A DNA stretch of 64,000 bases from Bolinopsis microptera. Taxonomy: Eukaryota; Ctenophora; Tentaculata; Lobata; Bolinopsidae. This document shows, one piece after another, positions 1-15,700 of the stretch. Each line of letters starts with the position of its first letter. Within the stretch, counting starts at the first letter, position 1. Below the pieces are notes generated by a model. That model was not told where the DNA came from. It saw nothing but the letters and a program-made list of their open reading frames with translations, and made no database searches. The stretch covers positions 18,638,975-18,702,974 of the forward strand of contig NC_087077.1 of NCBI RefSeq assembly GCF_026151205.1, in the 5' to 3' direction. Both the position numbers and the translations under genes were made by a program.

Positions 1-789
1 TCTAACGTTCCGTATAGTATAGCTTATAAATATATGATGCCCGAACAAAATATAAAATAAATACATATAGAAGCTGAACGAAAGTATATAGATTTAGCGG
101 GTTCTGTCTGATAGGCATACTCGGACGCATAGAGTAACTGGTGACACGCCCACAGTCACATGACCATATTGAGAATGGCCTACAAGGGCCACGTGTATGG
201 GGTATAGAAGTCACGTGACTCGGTAATCGTGCCGGTTCACGTCTTTTGATGGGGACTGACATGGTGCAAATTTCGAGAAAGTATCAATAACTAGAGAAAC
301 AGAAGTTTATATCTAGAACTCCGGGGCACTGACAGTGGTATCATTTCTAAATTTTAGAGACATAAATCATAATGATATGATCTTAGTACTAAGTTTTCAA
401 ATACTGCCTGAGACAGTAGCTTCAAAGTTTGAGAGTTTGACAGATTTCGCCCAACACTTAGATGGATTTCGTCTGAGGCTAATAATGACTTATGAAATTG
501 TCGGTATATCTAAATACTTCCTCTAAAATCTGATCTTTGATCATGTGAATCAACATTCAGTTAGATATCAAACATTATATTTAGACGATATAATCCACAA
601 AATCATGTGCGTCTGGATGATAAAATTTATAAATGGGTCTGCTTTAATTTAAGTAGCCAGTTGATGAAAACTGTAGCAAAGTATCGACGTGCGTGGGTAG
701 TCTTAGTAGCCACCGGACTATCATCTTAGTATTTAATACGTCGAATAAGTTCGTTGGTCACATGAAGCTAAACGTATCTCCCATTTCAG
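1..789. other. Non-coding: left-edge intron of the dynein gene
   Basis: I see no exon of the dynein gene and no other supportable gene here. The stretch ends in a splice acceptor (pyrimidine-rich then cag at 787-789) leading into the first visible dynein exon in codon phase 1. It is therefore most simply the intron between the first visible exon and the N-terminal tail exons off the window. Short open frames at 2-262 (-) and 335-526 (+) show no recognisable domain. Confidence 0.6.
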
Positions 790-3700
790 CGGTCTAGAGA
801 GCAACGTGAAGAACATGGTGACATCTCTGAGAGCAGTGACTGAGTTGCAGAACCCTGCTATCCGAGAGAGGCATTGGCTGCAGCTTATGCAGACCACTAA
901 GGTATGTTGGAGTTTCTGTCACGCGATATATAACTTCGTCACGTGTTATCTACGAGAACCAGCTTGCTTTAAGGGGGCATACCCCAAAACAGTGGTTTGT
1001 GCCGTCCAGACCAAATGACCTCATAGGCAGTTCAGTGACCTTCTAGCGCACCGTTTCCACACAAAAAAAATTATTTTGAGAATACCCATTTTTGTAATCG
1101 AGCATTTCCTGGTTAAGAGTGCAATTTTCGGAAAAAATTATTTTGTGGTTGAGACGCTATAAGTTAATCATTTCTTGCGGTATCGGGTTGAAATTTTGCT
1201 CGCCGTTTATTCACATCTATGTCAAGGTGTGTGTAAAGTCTTGATATCGTATCTAAAAAGGCTGGTGTGTTATGAATTTTTAAAGTCAAAAAGCTAAAAT
1301 TGTCCTTTTCAGGCTTATTTTACCAAAAAGTCAGTCAGGGAAGATCGGATTATTTGATGCTTGACATCAAATTGTTCTCTGAATTCTGGCGCAGTTTTTG
1401 ATGCCCTCAAAAATGTTTTTACTCATTCACCTTCTGATCTATTGGACCTCAAAGCCAAACAACAAATTTAGGCACATTTTTCGTTTTTAATATTTACTGA
1501 TTTTTCTAAAATTTTGATAGGAATGTGCTAGTGACTTTTTGAAGGGTGCAAAATAACCGCAACTAGCACATTTATATATGAGTTATGAACAACAAAACAC
1601 CCTAAAATGCTTCCCTTTGAAGTTATGGGAGAAAATGTGATTTTTTGGCTTTGCAGATAAAAAATCACATTTTCTCCCATAACTTCAAAGGGAAGCATTC
1701 TAGGGTGTTTTGTTGTTCATAACTCATATATAAATGTGCTAGTTGCAGTTATTTTGCACCCTTCAAAAAGTCACTAGCACATTCCTATCAAAATTTTAGA
1801 AAAATCAGTAAATATTAAAAACGAAAAATGTGCCTAAATTTGTTGTTTGGCTTTGAGGTCCAATAGATCAGAAGGTGAATGAGTAAAAACATTTTTGAGG
1901 GCATCAAAAACTGCGCCAGAATTCAGAGAACAATTTGATGTCAAGCATCAAATAATCCGATCTTCCCTGACTGACTTTTTGGTAAAATAAGCCTGAAAAG
2001 GACAATTTTAGCTTTTTGACTTTAAAAATTCATAACACACCAGCCTTTTTAGATACGATATCAAGATTTTACACACACCTTGACATAGATGTGAATAAAC
2101 GGCGAGCAAAATTTCAACCCGATACCGCAAGAAATGATTAACTTATAGCGTCTCAACCACAAAATAATTTTTTCCGAAAATTGCACTCTTAACCAGGAAA
2201 TGCTCGATTACAAAAATGGGAATTCTCAAATTTTTTTTTTTCAGTGTGGAAACGGTGAGCTAGAAGCTCCCTGAACTGCCTATGAGGTCATTAGGTCTGG
2301 ACAGATTTGGGGTATGCCCCCTTAAGTGACCCTTGATACGATGTGATGCTCTGAAATTGATCACTCAGTGAACGATCTTCATTCCTTTTAAATTGCTGAC
2401 TTATTCCTAGAATTTATGCGATATGGATATTAAAATAAAATGTAGGGAGACAAATTTCAAAGGAATTTAGCATCACACGGTAGCTATCAGCTATTGTAAA
2501 GATCAAAACAAAGTATACCAAGTCACTAATGTACCGGCTCTACAGGTCCGATTTGTCATGGACGACAAAACGACTCTTAACGATCTTCTTGCTCTGAACC
2601 TCCACGAGTTTGAGGATGAAGTCAGGAACATTGTCGACAAGGCCACCAAGGAGCTGAACATGGAGAAGGTACTGAAAGAGTTGGACGCTACATGGAGCGT
2701 CATGGAGTTCGAACATGACGAACATCTGAGAACAAAGACACCGCTCCTGAGGTCGTCCGAGGAACTTATTGAGACCCTTGAGGACAACCAGGTCAGTTAA
2801 TTTATTAGCGAGTAAAGTTAATTATTTCCTGGTATTTATTTGCTGATATACTTATAGTAATATTTTTGGCTATATTATGATTTTTATCAAGTCTGAAATA
2901 TAATTTTAATTCTCACACAGGTTCAACTGCAAAACTTGATGACCAGCAAGTACATCGCTTACTTCTTGGAGGAAGTTTCATCCTGGCAAACTAAACTCTC
3001 CACAGCCGACTCTGTTATCCAGATCTGGTTTGAGGTGCAGCGAACATGGTCACATCTTGAATCCATCTTCATTGGATCTGAAGATATCAGGAAACAGCTC
3101 CCTGAAGATTCTCTGAGATTTGATGGGATTGATAGTGATTTTAAGGAGTTGATGGAGGCAGCAGTTAAGACTCCCAACGTGATTGAAGCAACAAACAAGA
3201 AGGGACTCTTTGCTCTATTAGAAGACATTCAGGTAGCTAGTGGTTCATGTCAGATTTTAAATATCACACAAATAATCAGGTTAAACTCCAAATTTAGTTT
3301 GACGAATCATCAGAAGTCAAATCTTAACTACAGAACTATAATCTCCGCTTAATTCAAACCATTCTCAGGACCGTTTGGCTCTGTGCGAGAAAGCCCTGGC
3401 AGAATACTTGGAGACCAAGCGTCTTGCTTTCCCCCGATTCTACTTCGTATCATCTGCCGATCTCCTGGACATCCTGTCCAAAGGAAACCAGCCTCTCCTT
3501 GTTGCTAGACATCTCTCCAAACTGTTTGATAACTTGCACAGACTCATGTTCAAAATGGTAATACATCTATAACTATATAATATACAAATCTTTAATTAGA
3601 AATTATGTCTCCCATTTTAAAACGTATTCATGAAGAATCAACGAGCAATATCTATGACATGATTTCATGATGAAATAAAATCAGGAAGAGGAAGGAAAAG

Positions 3701-6700
3701 ATGGAGAAGAACCTGAAGAAACGAAGGAGGCTCTTGGAATGTACTCCGGAGAAGGAGAGTATGTGGAATTCAAGGAGCCTGTCTGGTGTACTGGTCCGGT
3801 GGAAACCTGGTTGCACAAGATCATGACAATGGCTCAAGATACCATCAACAGCAATGTTGCGGACGGTGTGGTTACCTACGAGGAGAAAGCCAGAGATTTG
3901 TGGCTGTTCGACCATGCTGCCCAGGTGGCACTGGCTGGCAACCAGATCTGGTGGACCACTGAGGTTTGTTACAATATGTGAACTATTTAATAACTAACAT
4001 GAACACTTTTGAACATGACAAAAATGAACAGATCGTGGAAGGATAAAACTGTATGAGGCTAGAATATATATATATATAGAGTACCCCCATCCTTTAATGT
4101 GCCGAAAGTGACTGACGCTGACTTTCAGCCTGCAACTTAATGCGATATTTATTAAATTCGAAGTCTTTATGGTTGTCAATCTCAATCTGGTTGACGTGTG
4201 GAATCCACACATCCACACTGTGGATGTCATGTGTACGAACAATCTTGTAGTATTGTCTTCAATATATATATTTTAATTTAATTTAATCAAGTCAGGCAAT
4301 CTGTCTTAATCAAGACTGACATGCTTTGTGTATAATTCAAAGTGGACTAGATTTAATTCAATATCGAACTGTGTACACTGTACGTGTCTACATAATTCAG
4401 ACACGTGATACCTTAGCAAACTACCTGTTTGACCTTGCTGAATTCTATAAAGACTTGACAGAATGATCGTGTAATCAGATCATCTGCGCAATATCAATGT
4501 GATGTAAGAAAGATTGCTTGCGGAGGCGTGGTAAAACGTCCTCCCAAAAGTAGCCTCGAACTAATGCTACTTTACAATTATATCTAATGTGATATAGCAA
4601 TCAGAGTCAACCACAATTTAACTGGATTATGAGATACTTATGGAAGCTTCATCTTAATAAACTTGATTGTTATCTCTCATAAAATACATAGATCTCTGTT
4701 GATATGAATTCTATCCTCAGCGTGGATGTTCCAATTAGCTTTTGAGACAAAGATATCTTATAAGTATCTTATAAAAATCTCTATAATATGTAGATATTCC
4801 GATCTCAATATTGCAAATTGTACACATGGCGTGAACAGTGTACAGTGTACAGTGTACAAATTAAGTGCGCACATAACATTGCTATAAAATGTTCAAATGG
4901 TCAGGTAAAAATAGCATTTGGTCGTCTAGAAGAAGGTTACGAGAACGCTCTAAAGGATTACAACAAGAAACAAGCTTCACAGCTGATTACCCTGATCAAC
5001 CTGCTTATTGGTGACCTGAACAAGGGTGACCGTCAGAAGATCTGTACCGTCTGTACTATCGACGTGCACAACAGAGATGTGGTGGCTAAACTCATCACAA
5101 TGAAGGCGGAGAACGCTCAGGAGTTCGCTTGGCTCAGTCAGATCAAACACAGGTAAAACTTGAAAACACTTTTTTAAATCTGTAAAAGCTTTGGTGTAAA
5201 CTGTACAGTGTACGATTTCGCGCGCCAGTTTTGTACCTGAACATTGAGCAAACTGTGTTCGGTTAAAATCTGAGCGCATTTCTCTGGCCCTCTTATAATG
5301 TAGTACGGTTAATGAAGTAACTGAGATACCGCGTTATTTTGGGTGGCAGAGATATAAAGCAGTAAAGCGTTGCAGTTGAACTGTTACTCGGAACTATCAG
5401 CTTCAAATTGCAAATTCATCCCTAAATCATCCCTAACTTGATAGTTTAATTCAAATTGCTATTTGACGAATCATGTGGTACTGGTCATCTGCCAATATCG
5501 CCAATATCGGGGAAGTGGTTAGTGGAGCATTAGATTTAGCATTTTATCCTATACAATAAACACATACTCATATATACCATGTGCTTATTTAGTTTTATCT
5601 GTCAATATTCCTCACGAATAACCTTCTAAACGATTTTAGGGATCATCATCTGTTAACTGGTTGAAACTTCTCTAAACTTTCAACAACCTGGAAATAACAC
5701 AAATTCCTCCACAGATGGGACGAGAAACAGAACACGTGCTTCGTGGATATCTGTGATGCTATCTTCAGATACTCTAACGAATACCTGGGTAACACTGCTC
5801 GTCTGGTCATCACACCTCTAACAGATAGGTAACTAGCTTCAGCTTGGTTATTAATTCTTGTGGTACCTCAATCTGGATTTTGTTATTTTGATTTAGTCGG
5901 CAAAAGCTCTGCTTTAGCTTCCGAAGAATAAACCAAAATAAAGTAAGATTTTCAGCGACTGAGCTCGTTTCCTGATCATAAAGTATGCATCCGACTTTTG
6001 TTACGTATTAGTATAATTTTCATAGTATTTTGACTCCCCGCTTAAGTTTACCCTCGCACCTAGGTGTTACATCACTCTGACTCAGTCTCTCCATTTGACT
6101 ATGTCCGGAGCCCCTGCCGGACCTGCTGGAACCGGAAAGACGGAAACCACCAAGGATCTGGGCAGAGCTCTGGGCATCATGGTGTACGTGTTCAACTGCT
6201 CCGAACAGATGGACTACAAGTCTATTGGTAACATCTACAAGGGTCTATCTCAATCTGGTTAGTTTTAGAGAATCTTATACTATATTACTATTAGTAGAGC
6301 AGATGGTAGGCCATTTAGGTTACTACAGATACAATCGGATATTGGGTTACTTTTGGTAACTTTAATAGTCCGGCCATTTATAAAGTTGCTCATCATGCGA
6401 TTTTATGGGCATATTTTGTCAAATACCTTGATCAAGATTCGTGAATTAGTTGGTTAGTCCAACATTGAACGTGGAGGAATCGGTTACAGTACTTTAAGAG
6501 AGCAAAGTGCATCAAATTTCATGTTTCTGATCACAAACAAAATACCCACTGATTGGTAGAGTAATATAAGAGTTACTCACGCGCACTGTGCGTGGGTGTT
6601 CATTTTGGGGCTTTGGGTGAACATGATGAAAATGCAAATGTTTCATTATTCAAACAAAGTACCAGACAAGCACGCTTGATAATAAATGACCAGACAACCA

Positions 6701-9700
6701 CCTCATTATTATAAATTACTAGAAACCCGCCGCTAGTCGAAAGCTTTGTTCGAGGAAATTTTAAGCATCAGTTATGTTTTAATTTCTCTTCATCATATAG
6801 CCCCAAAACAATACTTTTTACCGCATCAAAAAATTTCAATCACAACCAAAGTTATAAATATATATAGGTATTTATCGGTCATCGCTAGTCAATGGTCAAA
6901 CAATCCAACAAATATGCTTTAGTTCCCGAACCCTGCTTCACTGAAAATATATGAATTACACATTTGAATCATTTCGGTAAATGTCAGGTCCCTCATCGTC
7001 TCATTTGATATTCTTTGCAATATTGCCCCGACTTGACAGCACCAAGATATCCTTAGGATCGTGTGTTCTTGACAAAGCTTTGTTCGAGGAAATTTTAAAA
7101 ATCAGTTATGTTTTAATTTCTCTTCATCATATAGCTCTGTTATACTGTAGACATAATGGAATTTATCTAACAATGGCGACAGCGTTGTTAGTATTCGGAT
7201 TCCCAAAACGATACTTTTTACCGCATCAAAAAATACCAATCACAACCAAAGTTATGAATATAAGTCATAGCGTGAGCGTAAATGTGAGCTAGTTTTGAAT
7301 TTGAAATTATGACGTAGCATACAGCATAACAACGCGCGTAGTTAAGATGTTTTTGCTCGCGCACGTGCATTTTAACGTTGCTACGCAACAGCGCAGTAAA
7401 CCTTTGCTAAAATAACGACATTATTCTAACGGTTATTTTACCTCACTTCCGACGTTAATTATAAAAAATCTAAAGCCTAAATCAAAATTCTAAGAATGCT
7501 ATAGCCTATTCCTATCCTTTTTCTACAACCCTGCTAAAAATGGCGAGGTTTCAACTCCATTTGCGAGCTGGGTTTGATTTCACCAGAGGGTCATTTTGAG
7601 GTCGATTTTCGGTGTTTTTTCTTCTATGTCCCCGTTGCCGGGGAAATTTCGTCAAGTTTAAAATATAATATAGATGACTGGCATCAACTAAAAACTCAAT
7701 TTAACGTTCTGGTTGTCAATTTATTGTGGAATTATTGTAATTTAGATCACGTGCGAAGGCAATAAATATATTTCTGTCTACGATCAGTATATTATTATTC
7801 GATCAGTTTATTATTAATCGTGAATTTTAGTGATATTGATTAGTCACTTAAACATACAGCCTAACCGAGTATTTAACAACTTAATATAATATCATAAATA
7901 TCTAATTATGAGAGGAAGAATGGAATGAGAAATATATATATTACTTGAACAAGGGAAATATTGCATTGCCTATAGGAGAAAGAACGTCATGCCCTTATTA
8001 AAAACTGAAGTTAATTCCAATAGTTATAACTAATAATTTTATAATTAATAATAATTTTTATAATTTTTAAAAGATTTTACTGTTATTTGTTCCCATTTAT
8101 TTTCACTTAACATTTTACATTACATAATATCATCTCTTCAGGGGCCTGGGGTTGTTTCGACGAGTTCAACAGGATCTCAATTGAAGTGCTATCAGTGGTA
8201 GCAGTCCAGGTTAAGTGTATCCAGGATGCTATCAGGGATAAGCTGGAGAGGTTTATCTTCCAGGGCGAGGAGATCAGTCTGCTGCCCACAGTAGGAATCT
8301 TCATTACTATGAACCCTGGTTACGCTGGCAGAACTGAATTGCCTGAGAATCTCAAGGCTCTCTTCAGGTGTGTGAAGTTCTATTTATTTAGATTTACCTA
8401 ATTATATTTTGACATTTAGTTTTATATCATTCTATTAATTATTTAGTTTTTATTAAATTCTATTTTAATACGATATAATGGATCACGGAGTGTTTACACC
8501 GCGTGTGGAAGGAAATTCCTTATCTTGATATAAGCTGAATGACAAGACTCTATTCGTATTGAATTTGATTTTATTTGTTAAAACTAACAATAATTGATTA
8601 CAGGCCGTGTGCTATGGTTGTCCCTGATTTCGGTATGATTTGCGAGATTATGTTGATGTCTGAAGGTTTCATTGATGCTCGACTCTTGGCCAGAAAGTTC
8701 ATCACTCTATACGTGCTGTGCCGAGAATTGCTTTCTAAACAGGTAAGGGTTCACAAAATATATCACAAATAAAACAAAGACGATTTCTAAAGCGCAGCTT
8801 CGATGGTGTTCATTATATGCATTGACGCAGAACATCAAAGTGGAATTGAAATAAATATTGGACTGAAGTTCATACTTCAGTTCAATATTTATTTTAATTC
8901 CACTTTGATGGTATATTTAATATACCATTAAACTGGACCACCCACGGTACGCGTATCTTACTATTTCTCTTCTTATACTTCAAGTAGAATTCTGTAGTTA
9001 ACCTTTTAAAATCACTTAAGAAACGCCTTTAGTAACCGTCCTTATACAGGATCACTACGATTGGGGGTTGCGTGCCATCAAGTCAGTGCTTGTTGTTGCT
9101 GGTGCACTAAAACGTTCCGACAGAGGAAGACCGGAAACTGAAGTACTGATGAGAGCTCTCAGAGATTTCAACGTTCCTAAGATTATTACGGATGATATGC
9201 CTGTGTTCACGGGTCTTATTGGTGATCTGTTCCCGTCTATGGAAGTACCCAGGAAGAGAGATTTGGACAATGAGGCGGCGATAAAGAGGGCCGCTCTTGA
9301 TCTGAAGTTACAGCCCGAGGATCAGTTCATCCTCAAGGTAAAGTTGTACCTGCGTGTTTTTATGTGATTCATTTTATTTGTTATGGTATGAATAGAATCA
9401 GTGATTGACACACTTTTCTTTAAAATCGATATGATCTAAAATTTCAGCAGAGCAAATCTTTTTCCTGTGATAAATCATTAATATAGAAAGCTCGTATTAA
9501 ATGAGGCGGACAAAATTCTTACGTAATTTCTCGCTCTTAATCCTTCAATACCAGATATGCTAATATCCACTCTTAACTTTACAGGTTGTACAATTTGAAG
9601 AGTTGCTAGCTGTCCGACATTCCGTGTTCGTTATCGGTAACGCCGGTACAGGTAAAACCCAGCTCTGCAAGGTCCTGTTCCGAACATACCAGAACCTCAA

Positions 9701-12700
9701 ACGAAAACCTGTTTGGTCTGATTTGAACCCGAAAGCGGTGACGAACGATGAGTTGTTCGGTTTTATCAACCCCTCAACCAGAGAGTGGAAGGACGGATTG
9801 TTCTCGAGCATCATGAGAGATCAGAGTAACATCACACACGACGGACCCAAATGGATTGTCCTGGACGGAGATATTGATCCTATGTGGATTGAATCCCTGA
9901 ATACTGTGATGGACGACAACAAAGTCCTGACCCTAGCTTCCAACGAACGAGTACCCCTAACACCCACTATGAGATTGGTATTTGAGATCGGTCATCTTAA
10001 GGCTGCCACCCCGGCTACTGTATCCAGGGCTGGTATTCTCTACATCAACCAGGCTGATTTGGGATGGAATCCTTTCGTTACCTCATGGATTGATACTCGA
10101 GAGGTTCAGTCAGAAAAAGCCAATCTTATCATCTTGTTCGAGAAATATGTACCAACTTGTCTGGAAACTCTCAAATCGAGGTAAAATGAAACAGTTTTGT
10201 CAGTTACATAGAGAAATTCTCAGACACCACGTGATTTTTCTAAAAATGTTCCACCTCAATCATTATTCATTACTGCTAATCGCTTCTGTCTCGTAAGCCT
10301 AAGAAATCGAAATCGAAAGTAATATTCACTATGCTTCGAGAAAGATCATTTAAAGGAAACTTTCAAGATTTAAAATATTTTAAAATATCAATTGTGCTCT
10401 TTCAGATTCAAGAAGATCACACCACTGGTGGACATATCTATGATAAAGATGTTGTGCTACCTCCTGGAAGGATTACTAGTACCCGATAACACACCTCCAG
10501 ATTGCAACAAGGAACTGTACGAGCTGTACTTTGTGTTTGCTGCCGTTTGGGCCTTTGGTGGTGCTATGTTCCAGGATCAGGTAAGATAAATATCATTATG
10601 ATCTTGGATACAATTTATCAGTGATTTTAAAAGAGGAAATCGCTCGAACATTTTTTTGAACGATTCGTTGTTTATTGATGATGATACAGTACTGGTTTTA
10701 TATTTTGATCTTTAATCAATTTTATACTTTCAGTTGGTGGATTACCGATCAGAATTCAGCAAATGGTGGTCCAGCGAATTCAAAACGATTAAATTCCCAT
10801 CTCAAGGAACCGTATTTGACTACTTCATCTGTGCTGACTCCAAGAAATTCATTCCTTGGGCCGAAGCAGTTCCCAAGTTCAACTACGACCCTGAACTACC
10901 TCTACAGGCAACACTTGTAGCCACGTCTGAGACTCATCGTCTTGGCTTCTTCGTAGATCTACTGATGAAGAGGCAACGACCTGTGATGTTGGTGGGTAGT
11001 GCTGGTACCGGTAAAACTGTCCTCATGAACAAGTTGATGGGAGAACTGGGAGACGACTACACCGTTACCCTGGTTCCATTTAACAACTACACCACCTCTG
11101 CTATGTTGCAGGGTGTCCTCGAGAAACCACTCGAGAAGAAGGCTGGTAGGAACTTCGGCCCTCCCGGATCTAAGAAGCTTATCTACTTCATTGATGACAT
11201 GAACATGCCAGAGGTTGATACATACGGCACTGTCGAGCCACACACACTCATTCGACAACACATTGATTACATGCATTGGTACGACAGAGCTAAGATGACC
11301 CTGAAAGATATTCACAACACCCAATACGTGTCTTGCATGAACCCTACTGCTGGATCCTTCACCATCAACCCTCGTCTCCAACGTCATTTCTGTGTCTTTG
11401 CCGTCAGTTTCCCTGGACAAGAGGCTCAGACAACCATTTACTCGCTCATTCTCACCGGTCATCTGGAACTCAACAAATTCCCTCAAGCTGTAAAACGTAC
11501 CGTAGACAAACTGATTCAAGCCTCGATACAGCTCCACTCCAAGGTTAACTCAACCTTCCTGCCCACTGCAATCAAGTTCCATTACATCTTCAACTTGAGA
11601 GATTTGAGTAACATCTACCAGGGTATCCTGTACTCTCAGCCAGAGGTCACTAAGACTGCCCCTGATGTTATCCAACTGTGGATGCACGAAGCTTCCAGAG
11701 TATACCGAGATAAACTGATCGATCAAAAGGACGTAGAAACATACGACAAACTCATCATAGACGTATGTAAGAAGAACTTCGAAGATGTCGACGAGTCTGT
11801 GTTCCAACCGGAAGTCAATATCTACACACATTTCTCCCTGGGTATTGGTGAAGTGAAATACGCCCCAGTAGCATCATACACTGTACTCAACAATATTCTC
11901 GTGGAAGCGCTCGAGAATTACAATGAGATGAACTCCATGATGAACCTCGTACTCTTCAGAGATGCTATGGAGCATGTCTGCAGAATCAACAGAATTCTAG
12001 AGAGTCCTCGTGGTAACGCTTTGCTTGTTGGTGTCGGAGGTTCTGGTAAACAGTCTTTAGCTCGACTCGCTGCTTTCATCAGCAATCTGGAGGTCTTCCA
12101 GATCGCGCTACGAAAGGGATATGGTTTGGCTGACCTCAAGTTGGATATCGCTGGATTGTACATGAAGACTGGTGTGAAGAATGTACCAACTATGTTCCTC
12201 ATGACTGACAGTCAGGTTCCAGACAACAAATTCCTCGTTTTGGTCAATGATTTACTCTCCACCGGTGAAATTCCTGATCTTTTTGCCGAGGATGAAATGG
12301 CAGAAATTATAAGCGGTGTAAGAAACGAAGTTAAGGCTGCAGGTATCATGGACTCAATAGAAAACTGCTGGACCTTCTTCATCGACAGGATCAGAACAAC
12401 ACTCAAAGTAGTCCTCTGCTTCTCCCCAGTAGGATCCACGCTTCGTGTCAGAGGCAGGATGTTCCCCGCTGTTATTAACTGCACTAACATAGATTGGTTC
12501 CACGAGTGGCCCGAAGAGGCTCTGGTCTCTGTCAGTTCCACCTTCCTTGAAGATCTGGACTTGTTGGAGCCAGAGTACAAGCCATCTGTTGCTGAGTTCA
12601 TGGCTTACGTCCAGATGACTTGTAACGACAAATCTAAACAGTACCTTGCCAACGATAGGAGATACAATTACACCACTCCCAAGAGTTTCCTTGAACAGAT

Positions 12701-15700
12701 TGAATTGTACAAAAAACTTCTTGGACTGAAACACAACGAGCTTCAACAAAAGATGGATCGTTTGTTGAACGGTCTCCTCAAGCTGCAAAGTACATCTTCC
12801 CAAGTAGATGATCTCAAGGCTAAACTTGCCTCTCAAGAAATTGAGTTGAAGCAGAAGAACGAAGATGCTGATAAGCTTATTCAGAAGGTCGGTGTTGAGA
12901 CAGAGAAAGTAAGCAAAGAAAAAGAAATCGCCGATGCCGAGGAGGTCAAGGTCGACGGCATCAACAAGGAAGTCACGATAAAGGCTTCTGATTGTGAACG
13001 GGATTTGGCTAAGGCTGAGCCTGCTCTTCTTGCTGCACAATCTGCTCTGGATACCCTCAACAAAAACAACTTGACTGAGTTGAAATCGTTCGGTCAGCCT
13101 CCACCAGCTGTGATCAATGTTGTTGCTGGTGTGCTAGTGCTACTGAGTCCTCCCAATAAAATCCCCAAAGACAGGGGCTGGAAGGCAGGTAAACTTCTCA
13201 TGGCAAAGGTCGATCAGTTCCTTGATCAACTTATTACCTATGACAAGGAGAACATCCACGAGAGCAACCTGAAAGCAATCGAACCTTTCCTGGCACAACC
13301 TGAGTTCGATCCTGAGTTCGTTAAATCGAAGTCTCTAGCTGCTGCTGGTCTTTGTGCTTGGGTCGTGAACATCATCACTTTCTATAAAGTGTTCTGTGAT
13401 GTCGAGCCTAAGAGGATGGCCTTGGCACAAGCCAATACAGATCTAGCTTCTGCTGAAGAAAAGTTGACTGTTATCAAAGCAAAGATCAAAGAACTAGACG
13501 ACAATTTAGCTGAGCTGACTGCATCATTTGAGAAAGCAACTTCTGACAAACTTCGTTGCCAACAAGAAGCGGAAACAACCCAGAAGACTATTTCTCTTGC
13601 CAATCGTCTGGTGGGAGGTTTAGCATCTGAAAACGTCAGGTGGGCGGATACTGTTGAAGAGTTCAAGATTATGGCCTCCAAGCTACCCGGTGATGTCCTG
13701 ATGATAACAGCATTTATTTCATACTTAGGTTACTTCACTAAGGGTTACCGAGATGATTTAATGAACGATTGCTTCATTCCATATCTCCAAAAACAGAAAG
13801 TGAAAATTCCGATCACCGAGGAAACAGACATTCTTCAGATTCTGATTGACGATGCCGACATTGCATCCTGGAATAACGAGGGTTTGCCCTCAGACAGGAT
13901 GTCCACAGAGAACGCAACTATTCTCTGTAACGCCACAAGATGGCCCCTCATGGTAGATCCTCAGCTTCAGGGCATCAAGTGGATCAAAAACCGAGAGGGC
14001 GATGAGCTGAAGGTTATCAGACTCGGACAGAAAGGTTATCTAGAGGCTATCGAAAGAGCCATTTCAAATGGTGACTGTGTTCTCATTGAGAACTTGGAAG
14101 AAGATATGGATCCAGTGCTGGACCCTGTCATTGGACGTAATACCATCAAGAAAGGACGTGCCATCAAGATTGGTGACAAAGACGTCGACTACAGTCCCAA
14201 CTTCCGTCTTATTTTGCATACTAAACTTGCAAATCCTCACTACAAGCCAGAGTTACAAGCCCAGTGTACTTTGATTAACTTCACTGTGACCAGGGATGGT
14301 CTGGAGGACCAGCTCCTGGCTGAGGTCGTATCAAAGGAGAGGCCTGATCTTGAGGCAACTAAATCACAGCTTACAAAGCAACAGAACGATTTCAAGATCA
14401 CGCTAAAGGGTCTTGAGGACAATCTACTGTCTAGGCTTTCTGCTGCTGAAGGCAACTTCTTGGGAGACACTGAACTCGTCGAGAATCTAGAGAAAACCAA
14501 AAAGACAGCGAATGAGATTGAGATTCAAGTTATCCAAGCCAAAGAAACCGAGATTGCTATCAACGAGGCGAGAGAGTTCTACCGTCCTGCTGCTGCTCGA
14601 GGCTCACTTCTCTATTTCATCCTCAACGATCTGAACAAAATCAATCCCCTCTACCAGTTCTCCCTCAAAGCTTTCAATGTTATTTTCCACAATTCTATGG
14701 ACAGAGCAGAAGCTTCCGAGGAACTGAAGATTCGTGTAGAGAACCTGATCGACAGTTTAACTTACTCTGTCTTTGTGTACACCACCAGAGGTCTGTTCGA
14801 AGCTGACAAGATCATCTTCACTTCGCAGATGACCTTCCAGATCCTTCTCACTAGAAAAGAAATTGATATTGTTGAGTTGGACTTCCTGCTTCGTTTCCCA
14901 AGTGTTCCTAATGTCATTAGTCCAGTTGACTTCATGAACAACTTGAGTTGGGGAGCTGTAAAATCCCTCAGCCAAATGGACGAATTCAAGAATCTTGATC
15001 GTGACATCGAGGGATCAGCTAAGAGGTGGAAAAAGTTCGTGGAGAGCGAGATCCCAGAAAAAGAGAAGTTCCCTCAGGAATGGAAGAACAAATCATCCCT
15101 GCAGAAGCTTTGTATGATGAGAGCTTTGAGGCCTGACAGGATGACTTATGCTGTAGAAATGTTCGTTGAAGAAAAGCTGGGAGCAAAATACACCGAAAGC
15201 AGATCGGTGCCGTTTGCTAAATCATTCGAAGAAACTTCCCCCGAGACCCCTGTATTCTTCATCTTATCTCCTGGTGTAGATCCTCTGAAGGATGTTGAGA
15301 TTCTTGGTAACAAACTTGGTATCACTATCGCTAACGGTAAACTACACAATGTCTCCCTCGGCCAGGGCCAGGAGATCGTGGCTGAGAAAGCTATGGAAAT
15401 AGCCTGTAAGAACGGAGGATGGGTTATCCTCCAGAACATCCATCTCGTCAAAAAGTGGCTGAGTACACTGGAAAAGAAGCTCGAATCAACTGTGATTGAC
15501 TCAGATCCGTTATATCGTGTGTACATGTCAGCTGAGCCTGCCTCCACCGCAGCCTCTCATATCATCCCTCAAGGTATTCTAGAAGCTTCTATCAAGATTA
15601 CCAACGAACCCCCAACTGGTATCAAGGCTAACGTTCACAAGGCACTGGACCAGTTCTCCCAGGATACTCTCGAGATGTGTGCCAGAGAGAACGAATTCAA

